DNA from: Wolbachia endosymbiont (group A) of Longitarsus flavicornis
GTDB taxonomy: Bacteria > Pseudomonadota > Alphaproteobacteria > Rickettsiales > Anaplasmataceae
Direction of reading: 5' to 3'
Assembly: GCF_963931955.1 (NCBI RefSeq)
Contig: NZ_OZ008337.1
Location: 682,001-746,000 of the forward strand
DNA length: 64,000 bases
A model generated the notes under the pieces. It was not told where the DNA came from. It was given only the letters and a program-made list of their open reading frames with translations, and did not search any database. Shown here in pieces: positions 7,579 to 16,614 of the stretch. A program made the translations under genes and the position numbers. Position 1 is the stretch's first letter. The number at the start of each line of letters is the position of its first letter.

Positions 7579-8406
7579 ATGAGCTTCGTCATTGCAACTT
7601 TCTATCACTTTGTAGAACTCTCTAATTATTATGACATGAAAGACGAAATAAAAGCTGCATGCAACAACGTTGAGTTAAAGGGCACTATACTCCTTGCAGA
7701 AGAGGGTGTTAATGCAACAATATCTGGTGAAAGAAACGCAATTGATAAAATATTCGATTTTCTACGTTCTGATTATAGGCTAAGGGACCTTACATGGAAA
7801 GAGAGTGCAGCAGAATATCAACCATTTAGCAAGATGAAGGTAAAATTAAAAAGAGAGATTGTGAATCTTGGTGTAAGCAATCTTGATATTTCCCTTAGGG
7901 GTAAATACGTTAACCCAGAGCATTGGGATGATTTTACTTCTCAACCTGACGTTCTAGTAATAGATACACGAAATGAGTATGAAGTGAAGTTAGGCAAGTT
8001 TAAAAATGCAATCAACCCACATACTCAGCGTTTTCGCGATTTTCCTGAGTGGGCAAAGTCTTTCTCTGAGAGTAAAGACCTGAAAGTAGCTATGTACTGC
8101 ACTGGTGGAATTAGATGTGAAAAATCAACAGCATATATGAAAAGTCTTGGATTTAACGATGTGTACCACCTGAAAGGCGGCATTCTTTCTTACCTTGAAA
8201 AAACTCGTAATGAAAATGGTAATTGGAAAGGAGAATGTTTTGTTTTTGATGATAGAATTGCTGTTGATAACTCACTTACTCCAAGCAACACAATAAAATG
8301 CATATTCTGCTCAAATCAAGTTTCAACTAATGAACTGAAGTCAGTTCCACGTGGCCAGGTGATTTGTTCTGATTGTAAACTTCAGTGTTATAGCTATAAT
8401 AAGTAA
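7579..8406 (+). CDS. trhO: tRNA uridine(34) hydroxylase (rhodanese family)
   Basis: The 275-residue protein is a full-length TrhO/YceA. The N-terminal ferredoxin-like domain has KGTILLAEEGVNATISG, and the rhodanese domain (about 125-220) has the active-site loop YCTGGIRCEKS with its catalytic cysteine. The C-terminus has two CxxC pairs (CIFC and CSDC), a likely metal site. TrhO introduces 5-hydroxyuridine at tRNA wobble position 34 in an oxygen-dependent way. It stands alone between two repeat-filled gaps. The start ATG at 7579 matches the family's N-terminus. Confidence 0.93.
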   Translation: MSFVIATFYHFVELSNYYDMKDEIKAACNNVELKGTILLAEEGVNATISGERNAIDKIFDFLRSDYRLRDLTWKESAAEYQPFSKMKVKLKREIVNLGVSNLDISLRGKYVNPEHWDDFTSQPDVLVIDTRNEYEVKLGKFKNAINPHTQRFRDFPEWAKSFSESKDLKVAMYCTGGIRCEKSTAYMKSLGFNDVYHLKGGILSYLEKTRNENGNWKGECFVFDDRIAVDNSLTPSNTIKCIFCSNQVSTNELKSVPRGQVICSDCKLQCYSYNK

Positions 8407-8436
8407 GAATTCCCTTTACTTGACCTTTATAATCCC

Positions 8437-8611
8437 AGCGCGTGACGCTGGTCCCTATAACTACTTCAAACAGAATCACAACTGTACGAACGTTGTAGTT
8501 TGGGCCACCAGTGGGGTGTCATCCCAGTGTCAAGCTACTCGGATGACAAAAAAAGGAGCGCTGGGATGACATCCTCCCTTGTGGAAATTGCTCTCAAATC
8601 ACAATGCCCGT
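8437..8611. repeat. Palindromic repeat cluster 3
   Basis: Contains CCCAGCGCGTGACGCTGG near 8442, an inverted CACAACTGTACGAACG module near 8477-8492, and CATCCCAGTGTCAAGCTACT near 8521. Near 8580 comes the TTGCTCTCAAATCACAATG module, whose end runs into the 3' end of the terminase frame. The terminase C-terminal residues (roughly the last ten) are therefore repeat-derived. Confidence 0.7.
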
Positions 8612-9286
8612 AAAGCTGCGACCCTAGAGGTACTGTTTCTCACCCACTGCAAATATTGCACGGTACTATCCACTTGGTCGTCGTGGCGCGTTTCTGGGAA
8701 CATTAAAATTTCATACTCAAAATCATTCAGCCATACTGCTTGGTGCGGCAGAAAAACCTTGCCAGACTCTATAGTCGGAACAATTTGATAAAATCGAGTG
8801 AGTTTGTCATCATGTGGCATTATTTCGATAATTGGTAAATCACTATTTGCTTTTAGCTCTTGCACCAATTGCTGACCACTTGTTTTTGCTTCGATTAAAA
8901 TTGCGTGTGGTGTCCATCTTGCTGCTAAGGACAAAACTTGCTCTTTAAGCTTTGGATACTCAAGCTTTGCGCGATATACATCAAGTAAATAGAATTTATT
9001 GCCCACTTTTGTCCAGGTGGTGCAGACGCTAAAGTTGCTCATGCTGCTTGTTGAAACTGCAGTGTCCCAGCTCTGAGTGACATATGAGAGACTATCAGGA
9101 AAATTTCTATAGCGCTTCAACCACTCTCGTTTAATTATACCACTTGAAAGTGGCAGAGGGTTCTGTTGATATTGTGCAGCAAAAGCGTAACTCCCAAGTT
9201 CAACCTTTATCATCTCAACTTCTTCTTTTCCTCCATCGAGGGGATATAGCAACTGACCTTCTTCTCTTGAGTATAATATTACGGGT

Positions 9287-9319
9287 GGTGTCATTCTAGC
9301 ACTTGATGCTGTAATCCAG
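9287..9319. repeat. Palindromic repeat inside the terminase coding sequence
   Basis: This stretch matches the palindromic unit GGTGTCATCCCAGTGCTTGAC... at 25 of 33 positions. It is read in frame as SWITASSARMTP on the minus strand. The matching second half of the unit (similar to GCTACTCGGATGACA) continues on the far side of IS5 copy 2 near 10235-10275. Confidence 0.6.
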
Positions 9320-9333
9320 CTTTTGTACTCATT

Positions 9334-10227
9334 AGACTTCTTTCAAAATTCATGTATGGAGCTCAAAATTGTGAATTGCAGCAATCAAATTAAACCTTAA
9401 ACCAAAACGTTTTCGTCGGTTTCTATACCTGTCCGAGATGATTTTAAACCTTTTCAATAAGCCAATTACGTTTTCAACAATTGCCCTTTGGCTCATAAGT
9501 GCCCTGTTCTCTTTTTTTTGTTCTTTGCTTAACGGATTCTTTTTCATTTTCCTGTGCGGTAATACAACATTTTTGTGTATCTTCTGCATTCCCCTGTAGC
9601 CGGCATCAGCTAAGATTTTGGTGTCCGGTAATATTGCTACCTTTGATTCTCTAAACATCCGAAAATCGTGTTTTCTACCATTCGAGAAAGATGTGCATAT
9701 GACTTTTTTACTCTTCTTCTCTGTTACTATTTGTGTTTTTATAGTATGCCTTTTTTTCTTTCCAGAGTAGAAGGGCTTTTGCTTTTTTTTGGTCTCTCTA
9801 CTGGCGTTTCAGTTCCGTCTATTACTAAAACTTCATATTCTACATCACTCTTTAATAGCTCTTTTTTTCCTGGTAATGCAAAATCTGGATGTTTTATTAA
9901 TATGTCTTCTACCTATCTTATTATTTTAAAACTGTTACTTTCACTCATGCCATAGCTTTGCCCAATATGAAAATATGTACGATATTCTCTTATATATTCC
10001 AGTGCCATAAGTAGCCTGTCTTCTATGCAAAGTTTACTTTTTCTTCCACTTCTAGCTTTTTTTCTTTTATCCTCCACTTCTAGAATTTCTACCATTCGCT
10101 CAAATGTTGCTTTTTTTACCCCTGTTAAACGTCGAAACTTTTCTCCTTCTAACTTTTCTATTTCCTTATATTTCATGCTTTCAAATACTTCATCTTACAC
10201 TCCCTCTAACAACTTTGAAAGAAGTCT
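9334..10227 (-). mobile_element. IS5-family insertion sequence, copy 2
   Basis: An 894-bp element with the same terminal inverted repeats as copy 1, flanked by a 3-bp direct repeat ATT on both sides (AAT in the terminase reading direction). One base near the right end differs from the other copies (AACTTTGAAAG instead of AATTTTGAAAG). It splits the phage terminase gene. Confidence 0.93.
9350..10176 (-). pseudogene. IS5-family transposase, interrupted (copy 2)
   Basis: It has the same structure as copy 1: an 87-residue N-terminal frame closed by TAG at 9913-9915, continued sense in the same frame, an eight-A run, then the -1 frame to the end at 9350. No repair of either defect is seen. Confidence 0.8.
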
Positions 10228-10975
10228 ATTTGTAGTTACTCGGGTGACAGGAACAAGAAAAGGAGGCGCTGGCTTTTTGATTGAATAGATAATCTCCTTA
10301 TTTTCAGATATCATCGGTAAACAAGTATGGTTCCATATGTTTTTCGGTTTGGAGAGAAGGTGCCCGGTTAAATCTTCTTGATGTAGCCTATGCATCACAA
10401 GAACAATTACTCCTTTTTTTCTATTGTTGAGCCTGGCTACTAAAGTCTGGTCAAACCAGTTTGTAGCACGCTTTCTAAACGTTTCACTCAAAGCTTGGGT
10501 GGGACTCAGTGGATCATCCACGATGATGAAATCACCACCTTCACCTGTTAACGTCCCTCCAACGGACGTTGCGATTCTAAATCCTCTCTGCACTGTTTGA
10601 AATTTGTATTTGGTATTCTGATCTTTGGATAGTTCTATCTCTGGAAATAGCGCTCTATACCAACTAGACTGCATCACGCACCTGGTGTCGAGCGAGTGCT
10701 TTTCGCTGAGCCGCTGAGAATAACTTGCAACTATTATTCTCGCAGTTGGTTGGTTTCCCAGTATCCATGCAGGCCACGCAACACTCACGCACAGGGACTT
10801 CATTGAACGCGGAGGCATATTGAATATTATTCGTTTCACTTCACCAGCGCTCGCCGCTTCCAGCCTATCTGCTATGACTTTTATGTACCGATAATTATTA
10901 TACTCACATCCCGGCACTACCGTTTGAAAGCATAACTCAATGAATTTTAGAAAGTTCATGATATAATGTTGAAAC

Positions 10976-11034
10976 CAACGCGTGACGCTGGGATGACAAA
11001 AAAAGGAGCACTGGAATGACACCTTCCTGCCCAG
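10976..11034. repeat. Palindromic repeat cluster 4 at the terminase 5' end
   Basis: CAACGCGTGACGCTGGGATG and GCACTGGAATGACACCTTCC are palindromic-unit pieces. They lie just upstream of the terminase start and supply an alternative in-frame ATG at 11022. Confidence 0.65.
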
Positions 11035-11042
11035 TTCATGTT

Positions 11043-11510
11043 GCTATAAATATTAAGGAATTTACCAAACGAAAAAAAAGGCAAAAGAAGCCTCGTGGTT
11101 GGCTAATTACTTACATTATACTTTCAAGTATGGCGTTTTTTTATTCTAAACGCTTAATAACCGCGATTTAGTTGCTTTTAAGCCGCAACTAATCTAAATT
11201 ATAAACATTAAGAAATTTACTAAACAGAAAAAAAGGCAAAAGAAACCCTAGGGTAGCTAGTTATTCACTATCCATTTTTAAATCGGCGTTTTTTGATGTT
11301 TTAAATGCTTTATAAGCGCATTTCAGCTTATATTAGGTAAAAACCTAGAATTTTATAAAGACATAAGGTGCACATAGTGCAAAAAATTAAACATGGGACG
11401 CCAGATACGTGAGTTTTTTTGTCATTTAATCTGTACAGAGAAGATAAATAAATAGCTTCAGTTTCATGATAAGAGGGCTGGCGGAGTTTGTCAAGTAAGT
11501 TTTTCGTTTC
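11043..11510 (+). repeat. Noncoding repeat element A (shared with 56021-56345)
   Basis: No gene is visible from 11023 to 11531. The module ATTAAGAAATTTACYAAAC + GGCAAAAGAA occurs twice (about 11043-11092 and 11199-11250). The right end GGCTGGCGGAGTTTGTCAAG plus TAAGTTTTTCGTTTC recurs, inverted, at about 56021-56070. A hairpin, TTAGTTGC (11168-11175) with GCAACTAA (11185-11192), lies between the modules. Both copies thus share termini but differ inside, like a small nonautonomous mobile element or a decayed common ancestor. Confidence 0.6.
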
Positions 11511-11531
11511 TGCGGGCTACCCAGATTAATA

Positions 11532-12110
11532 TTATATAGAAGGTTTGCTGCCAATAAAGCCTAAACTTACCAAATACATTTCTGTAGATTCAGATCTACT
11601 TGACTTTGGTTTAAAGTATTTTACTGTTTTAAACATTTTTTTTAGCTCGTTACAAAAATCTTTATCAGATTCTCCTTGGAAAATTTTTACTACAAACGTG
11701 CCACCATGGCTCAAGAAATGCTTTGCAAGATTGAGCGCTGCTTCGCATAAAAGCATAATTCTGATATGATCCAACGATTTTAAACCACAAGATTCGGGGG
11801 CCATATCAGATAAAATTACATCAAATTTTTGATCCTTGAATTTTTCTCTTAAAATTTCAAGCTCATTGATAATATCGCATTGTATAAACTCTACTCCATT
11901 AATTGCATTCATTGGTTTTACGTCAAGAGCAACCACATTTGCACCTTTCTGAGATGCAACTTGTGACCATCCACCAGGAGAAGCACCAAGATCAATAATT
12001 TTTTGCCCTTCTTGGAATAATTTAAATTTGTTATCTATTTCTACCAGCTTATATGCTGAGCGTGACCTATAACCATCCTTGCTAGTTTTTTGCACATACT
12101 GATCATTCAA
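11532..12110 (-). CDS. rlmE: 23S rRNA 2'-O-ribose U2552 methyltransferase
   Basis: RlmE/FtsJ methylates U2552 of 23S rRNA on the large ribosomal subunit. The protein has the SAM-binding IIDLGASPGGWSQVA, then DMAPESCGLKSLDH and the FVVKIFQGESDKDF lysine motif, with the usual catalytic K-D-K-E set. Length here is 192 residues from a TTG at 12110. The frame stays open upstream and encodes RKLSSTRWLHRHLNDQYVQK, which matches the family N-terminus. Translation probably starts near 12160-12180, where no ATG, GTG or TTG is present; an ATA lies at 12176. The start is therefore unresolved. Confidence 0.9.
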   Translation of the reverse strand: MNDQYVQKTSKDGYRSRSAYKLVEIDNKFKLFQEGQKIIDLGASPGGWSQVASQKGANVVALDVKPMNAINGVEFIQCDIINELEILREKFKDQKFDVILSDMAPESCGLKSLDHIRIMLLCEAALNLAKHFLSHGGTFVVKIFQGESDKDFCNELKKMFKTVKYFKPKSSRSESTEMYLVSLGFIGSKPSI

Positions 12111-12195
12111 ATGACGATGTAGCCACCTTGTTGAAGATAGTTTTCTGCCTCTAGCCGTCTTTACTCTAGTTTTTATTACTAATACCCTATAAAAA

Positions 12196-12771
12196 TCACT
12201 TATTATTGATTATATCTTTGAGCTCTTTTTCAACTACTTCTTTTACCAGTGCATGTAGATATTTATTCAGCCATTCTGAAAGCTGAGGTTTTAAAAGAGA
12301 TGTAACTAATTCTTCAACAGTAAGATTCGCTCTTTTTTGTTGTTTATGCTGCAATTCATTTTGCATTTTTCCAAGCAGCGCTTTGATCTCTTCCATATTC
12401 TCTTTTAAAATTAGATGATCGTTATTTTGTGCTTGTAAGCCGCTATTACTCGCTTTGTCATTACTCACTTGGATATTATCGTGCAAATAAATATCTTTTT
12501 TTTCTTCTGAATTGTAGCTATGGCTATTAAATTGGTTACTGTTGCAAGCCATTTCCTCACTTTGGTCATCATTATCAATGTCCTCTTTTTCACTATTTTC
12601 TTTTTTGCCATCTTCTTCCATGTCTTCTGGATACTCTTCCTCAAGGTATAGTACATCATCATTTTCATCCTTTATTTTTGCTTTATCTTCACTCGCGTTT
12701 TTACCCGATATAGCTTTTTTTATATCTTCTAGGATATCTTTTACAGATTGATTGCCTTGTTCATCATGCAT
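12196..12771 (-). CDS. PopZ-like polar organising protein (DUF2497 family)
   Basis: The 191-residue protein has the layout of alphaproteobacterial PopZ. It has a short N-terminal helix (SVKDILEDIKKAIS), a long acidic, low-complexity middle (about 30-110, rich in Asp, Glu, Asn and Ser) and a conserved C-terminal helical region, TVEELVTSLLKPQLSEWLNK followed by VVEKELKDI. PopZ polymerises at cell poles and anchors the chromosome partition complex and cell-cycle kinases. CtrA and FtsZ, whose pathways PopZ serves in Caulobacter, are also encoded in this window. Homology is by pattern; function in this organism is inferred. Confidence 0.8.
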   Translation of the reverse strand: MHDEQGNQSVKDILEDIKKAISGKNASEDKAKIKDENDDVLYLEEEYPEDMEEDGKKENSEKEDIDNDDQSEEMACNSNQFNSHSYNSEEKKDIYLHDNIQVSNDKASNSGLQAQNNDHLILKENMEEIKALLGKMQNELQHKQQKRANLTVEELVTSLLKPQLSEWLNKYLHALVKEVVEKELKDIINNK

Positions 12772-12790
12772 AGTGCTAATACCATTAAAT

Positions 12791-14026
12791 TTAGAGGTTT
12801 ATACTATTTATCATAAAAAGCAAGTTGTAAACACTAATCACATAATTGCTTTTTGCTTCAACTAAGTCTGAACGTGCTTTAAATAATGCATCTTCAGTGT
12901 CCAAAAGGTCAGATGTACTCTTTAAATTTAAGTTTACCTCTTGCTCAACTCCTTCCAATGCTAAAGCTGCTGCTTTTTCCGCTTCTTGACTTGCTTTGAT
13001 AATGGCCTTTGCTGTCAGCACATTATTCCAAGCATTTACAACTGCTTGTTCTATATTTTTTACCTTTTCATAATAATCGTAGGTAGATTTTTTTGCATCC
13101 ATTTTAGCTTTACTGACACCAAAAGCATTAACTCCTCTTTTAAAGATTGGAACATCAAGAGTAAAAACTACATGAACATTTTCTAATAGCTTGTCTAATT
13201 TTATACCATCACCCCCAAAATTTTTGCTTGCGCTTAGATTTAAAGAAGGAAGCCACTTGGAGCTTTCAGCAACCACTTCCATTCCGGCTGCTCTTTTTTG
13301 ATAAACTGCTGCTTTTAAAGATAAATTATTGGTTTTTGCTAACTGTAAACATTCATTTAGCTCTGGAACAGAAGGTAGTTTATCATTAGCTTCAGAAAGG
13401 TCATCAGCATCTTCGCCAATCAAATGATAATAAGCAATATTTGCCAACTTTAATTTACCTTCAGCATCAACTCTTTCGGATATAGAAGACGAGAATTTTG
13501 CTTTTGCTAACAAAACTTCAGCATTGGTTACCTCTCCAAGGGAAAAGCGTTTTTTCATAGCTGACAAATGTTCCAAAGAAACGCGTTCTTTATGTTCTCT
13601 GAGCTTTAATATTTCTGTCTTTTGTAAAACACTAACATATGCTTTCACAGCATTAAGTGCAAGCTCTTGTTTTGATTGCTGAAATTGCATTTTTTCTGCT
13701 TTGAGAAGATGACTTGATCGACTAAATGTGGCAAAGGTGCCGCCGCCATCTATTATTCTTTGGCTTAATATCAGGCGTTTTCCAGAGTCTTGTGGATTAT
13801 TAATAATATTAAAATTACTATCGAAATTGTATTGCAAATTAATGTCAGGTAAAAATCCAGCTAACCCAGAGGATTTATAATATTTTTCTGCGCTTTTATA
13901 TTGGTAAAATTGAGACTTTATTTTTGAGCTATTTTTGATGGCTTTGCTTATAACTTCTCCCACATCGGTTGCATAGCAACTTATAGTACTAAAAATGATC
14001 GCAAGTGTGATAATCAATCGAAACAT
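12791..14026 (-). CDS. tolC: TolC family outer membrane efflux protein
   Basis: The 411-residue protein begins with a signal peptide (MFRLIITLAIIFSTISCYA). Two outer membrane efflux (OEP) repeats of long helices follow, with SGKRLILSQRIIDGGGTFAT near 80-100 and the mirrored FTLDVPIFKRG near 287-297. TolC-type trimers form the outer membrane and periplasmic channel for type I secretion and multidrug efflux. Length is near the family norm. No ABC transporter or adaptor gene is adjacent. Confidence 0.9.
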   Translation of the reverse strand: MFRLIITLAIIFSTISCYATDVGEVISKAIKNSSKIKSQFYQYKSAEKYYKSSGLAGFLPDINLQYNFDSNFNIINNPQDSGKRLILSQRIIDGGGTFATFSRSSHLLKAEKMQFQQSKQELALNAVKAYVSVLQKTEILKLREHKERVSLEHLSAMKKRFSLGEVTNAEVLLAKAKFSSSISERVDAEGKLKLANIAYYHLIGEDADDLSEANDKLPSVPELNECLQLAKTNNLSLKAAVYQKRAAGMEVVAESSKWLPSLNLSASKNFGGDGIKLDKLLENVHVVFTLDVPIFKRGVNAFGVSKAKMDAKKSTYDYYEKVKNIEQAVVNAWNNVLTAKAIIKASQEAEKAAALALEGVEQEVNLNLKSTSDLLDTEDALFKARSDLVEAKSNYVISVYNLLFMINSINL

Positions 14027-14101
14027 TCTACTTCCTATGCATATTGGTTGCGCAGCTCAATTACTAACATAAATTACTTTAATAATCAATAACTAATATT
14101 G

Positions 14102-14131
14102 TTGACACTATTGAGAAATTAAGTATATAGT
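14102..14131 (+). promoter_or_regulatory. Promoter for rplM-rpsI
   Basis: A perfect TTGACA (14102-14107) precedes TATATA (14124-14129, 16-bp spacer) or TATAGT (14126-14131, 18-bp spacer). The start ATG of rplM is at 14159. Confidence 0.6.
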
Positions 14132-14158
14132 AGCTTACTATTGTTTAGTTAAATTACA

Positions 14159-14617
14159 ATGAAAACTTTTTTCTTAAAAGAGAAACAAATCGACAAAAAA
14201 TGGTTTGTCATAGATGCAGAAGGATTAGTGGTAGGGAGGCTCGCAGCATTTGTAGCGACACTATTACGTGGAAAGCATAAACCTGAGTATACACCTCATA
14301 TGGATTGTGGCGATAATGTAATTATTATCAACGCAGAAAAGGTGCATTTTACCGGGAAGAAACTGAAAGATAAAATTTACTATAAGCATACAGGTTATTC
14401 TGGTGGTTTGAAGAAAACTACTCCAGATAATATTTTAAATGGCAAATTTCCTGAGCGTGTAATAGAAATGGCAGTGAAAAGGATGCTTGATGATGGGCCT
14501 ATGGCACGTAGACGCTTTGAAAATTTGTATGTTTATTCTGGTTCAGAGCATAAGCATCAAGGGCAGCAACCTGAAAAGATAGATTTTGCCTCTTTGAATC
14601 GTAAAAATAAAAAATAA
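14159..14617 (+). CDS. rplM: 50S ribosomal protein L13
   Basis: The 152-residue L13 contains [17 protein letters not shown] at the N-terminus, [20 protein letters not shown] and [20 protein letters not shown], all typical. It is an early-assembly protein of the large subunit. It forms the usual two-gene unit with rpsI, 10 bp downstream, from a strong promoter at 14102-14131. Confidence 0.97.
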   Translation: MKTFFLKEKQIDKKWFVIDAEGLVVGRLAAFVATLLRGKHKPEYTPHMDCGDNVIIINAEKVHFTGKKLKDKIYYKHTGYSGGLKKTTPDNILNGKFPERVIEMAVKRMLDDGPMARRRFENLYVYSGSEHKHQGQQPEKIDFASLNRKNKK

Positions 14618-14627
14618 TGGAGTAAAA

Positions 14628-15083
14628 ATGAAGAATTCTACAATAAATAACAATGATTGGTCAGAAGAGACAATTAAATCAGCAGTTGATTCGCTTGGTC
14701 GTTTATATGCTACAGGCCGAAGAAAAGAATCTGTAGCAAGAGTATGGATAAAGCCGGGAAGTGGAAAATTTAGTGTTAACAAAAAAGGCGATCTAATTTC
14801 TTATTTTAAAAGAGAATCAGTGTGCCAAACAGTAAAAATGCCATTTGTTGCGACCTCTATGTTAGATAAATATGATGTATTTGCAACTGTAAAAGGTGGA
14901 GGGCTATCTGGTCAAGCGGGTGCTCTAGCTCATGGAATAAGCAGAGCTTTAAGTAGCATAAGCCAAGATTTGCATTCTATATTACGTAATGGTGGGTTCT
15001 TAACTAGAGATTCACGTATTGTTGAACGTAAGAAATATGGTCAACATAAAGCTCGAAAAAAGTGTCAATTTTCTAAGAGATAG
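14628..15083 (+). CDS. rpsI: 30S ribosomal protein S9
   Basis: The 151-residue S9 has [20 protein letters not shown], the central [19 protein letters not shown] and the basic C-terminal tail [18 protein letters not shown] that reaches the ribosomal P site. The first 25 residues are a lineage-specific extension. It is cotranscribed with rplM. A ribosome-binding GGAG lies just before the ATG. Confidence 0.97.
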   Translation: MKNSTINNNDWSEETIKSAVDSLGRLYATGRRKESVARVWIKPGSGKFSVNKKGDLISYFKRESVCQTVKMPFVATSMLDKYDVFATVKGGGLSGQAGALAHGISRALSSISQDLHSILRNGGFLTRDSRIVERKKYGQHKARKKCQFSKR

Positions 15084-15168
15084 TTATTTTATAGGGGTGT
15101 TTTTTTGTAAGTATTATACAAATATTTGCAAAAGTGTATGATATCCTCTATTTTTGTGATGAATTTAG

Positions 15169-15196
15169 TTGACTATCGGTGTCAACATAATATGCT
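15169..15196 (+). promoter_or_regulatory. Promoter for the HU/IHF-type gene
   Basis: TTGACT (15169-15174), 16-bp spacer, TATGCT (15191-15196), 33 bp before the ATG at 15230. Confidence 0.5.
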
Positions 15197-15229
15197 ATTT
15201 GTGTGATTTTTTCAATATTAAGGTAATTT

Positions 15230-15541
15230 ATGAGTAAAGAAGATATAATAAAACAATTAAAAGAAGATTGTTCTGGTCAGAATATAGATATAACAAAATC
15301 TGATTTGAGCAAGATTCATGATGCGTTTATAAAAATAATAAAGAATGAGCTGCATGGGAAAGGTGAAATACGTCTGCATGGGATAGGAACACTTTCTACT
15401 GCCATAAGTCAGGAGAAACAATGTCGTAACCCCCAAAATGGTGAGATCATGACTGTTCCTGAAAAGACAAGGGTAAAATTTAAAGCAAGCCAAGCTCTTT
15501 TAAGTATTTTAAATGAGAAGGAAAAAGCAGCAGTTAGTTAG
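15230..15541 (+). CDS. HU/IHF family DNA-binding protein
   Basis: The 103-residue protein is a single HU/IHF fold. It has an N-terminal helical dimerisation part, [16 protein letters not shown], and the DNA-binding arm [27 protein letters not shown]. The arm has RNPQNGE where the consensus is RNPxTGE. Such proteins bend DNA and help organise the nucleoid. I cannot separate HU from an IHF subunit by eye. The 3' end overlaps the convergent pdxJ by 8 bp. Confidence 0.92.
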   Translation: MSKEDIIKQLKEDCSGQNIDITKSDLSKIHDAFIKIIKNELHGKGEIRLHGIGTLSTAISQEKQCRNPQNGEIMTVPEKTRVKFKASQALLSILNEKEKAAVS

Positions 15542-16241
15542 ACATTGTCATTTTCATTGTTTTTACTACGCTGTGTAAGCCGTAAAATACAGCTTCGCTA
15601 ATTAAATAGTGGCCTATGTTAAGAGCTGAGATGTGAGGTATTTTTGTCATCCTCTTAGCGTGTTTATAAGTTATGCCATGTCCTGCGTGGCATTCTATTC
15701 CTAATTTATTGACGTACTCTGCAGCATTGGTGATTAACTGTAACTTTCTCTTTGATGGATTATCACAGTAATCCCCTGTGTGAATTTCTATTATGTCAGG
15801 TTTTGTCTCTAGCTTTTCAAGATATTTCAGTTGATTGACATTTGGATCGATAAACAGTGAGACTTTTATGCTAGAGCTATGCATTTCTTCTATTATACTA
15901 GAAAGCTTACTGTGCATATTAACGATATCCAGGCCACCTTCGGTTGTTAATTCTTCTCTTTTTTCTGGTACTATACAAATCGAATAGGGTTTTACTTCTT
16001 TTGCTATTTTTAGCATTTCTTCCGTGGCCGCAATTTCAAGGTTTAGCTTAGTGTCAATGCTTTTTTTTAGGTTAAACACGTCCTCATCCCTAATATGCCT
16101 TCTATCTTCTCGTAAGTGTACAGTAATAAAGTCTGCTCCAGCGTCAATGGCTATTTCTGCTGCTTTGAGTGGATCTGGGTAGGAGGTTCCGCGTGCGTTA
16201 CGAAGAGTTGCGATATGATCAATATTAACGCCTAGTTTCAT
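15534..16241 (-). CDS. pdxJ: Pyridoxine 5'-phosphate synthase
   Basis: The 235-residue TIM-barrel enzyme condenses 1-deoxy-xylulose 5-phosphate with 3-amino-2-oxopropyl phosphate to give pyridoxine 5'-phosphate, the last ring-forming step of vitamin B6 synthesis. Signatures: [56 protein letters not shown] and [16 protein letters not shown]. It is slightly shorter than the average but has all the conserved loops. It is a single gene, converging with the HU/IHF-type gene. Confidence 0.96.
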   Translation of the reverse strand: MKLGVNIDHIATLRNARGTSYPDPLKAAEIAIDAGADFITVHLREDRRHIRDEDVFNLKKSIDTKLNLEIAATEEMLKIAKEVKPYSICIVPEKREELTTEGGLDIVNMHSKLSSIIEEMHSSSIKVSLFIDPNVNQLKYLEKLETKPDIIEIHTGDYCDNPSKRKLQLITNAAEYVNKLGIECHAGHGITYKHAKRMTKIPHISALNIGHYLISEAVFYGLHSVVKTMKMTMSN

Positions 16242-16614
16242 AATTTACCTCAAAAATTATTTATAGATTATACATGTTATTAGGTCTTTTGCATAGTGAC
16301 CTTACCCAGATGATATGACAACACAGAGAAAAAATACCTAAGCGTCAAAACGAAGGAGAAGAGATAAAGAAGTGGAGGATAATACGAAGATATGCTCATT
16401 TTGGATGTAGGAGCTTTCCAGGAATTGTCTTCTTGAATTCTATGGTATTTTGTTTAACATTGAAACAAGAGTCCAGTATCAGCTACTTGCATGACATCGT
16501 TTACTATGTGCCATATTGCAATGTTTGTACAGTAAGCCATAAGGATGACAGAGCAGATTTAAGTTAGCTATTATACTCACCGTTTGTGGCTGAAAGGAGC
16601 ACATTTTTAGAATA
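16242..16614. repeat. Intergenic region with palindromic repeat cluster 5
   Basis: No intact gene is seen in these 373 bases. From about 16470 to 16555 there is a decayed palindromic unit: TCCAGTATCAGCTACTTGCA, then TATTGCAATGTTTGTACAGT, then a partial GGATGACAG. The part from 16300 to 16460 is purine-rich in places and shows no clear feature. Confidence 0.55.

Larger units (their letters stand above)
8599..10959 (-). pseudogene. Phage terminase large subunit, disrupted by IS5
   Basis: Two halves of one gene flank IS5 copy 2. The N-terminal half (10959-10228) has the ATPase P-loop NMPPRSMKS and Walker B DFIIVDDP. The C-terminal half (9333-8599) has the nuclease domain with SWDTAVSTSS, LIEAKTSGQQL and HDDQVDS. 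Removing the element and one AAT of the target duplication restores a frame of about 487 residues. An ATG at 11022 would add residues encoded by a palindromic repeat, so I place the start at 10959. Compared with the family, about 35 extra residues lie between YSIKK and YSREEGQ; these are encoded by a palindromic repeat, and the IS sits inside it. No other phage genes are adjacent, so this is an isolated remnant of a packaging motor gene. Confidence 0.85.

Noticed and set aside
8599..11022. Prophage WO region with cif-type genes
   Set aside because: Only a terminase gene is seen. No structural phage genes and no deubiquitinase or nuclease toxin pair is present in the window.
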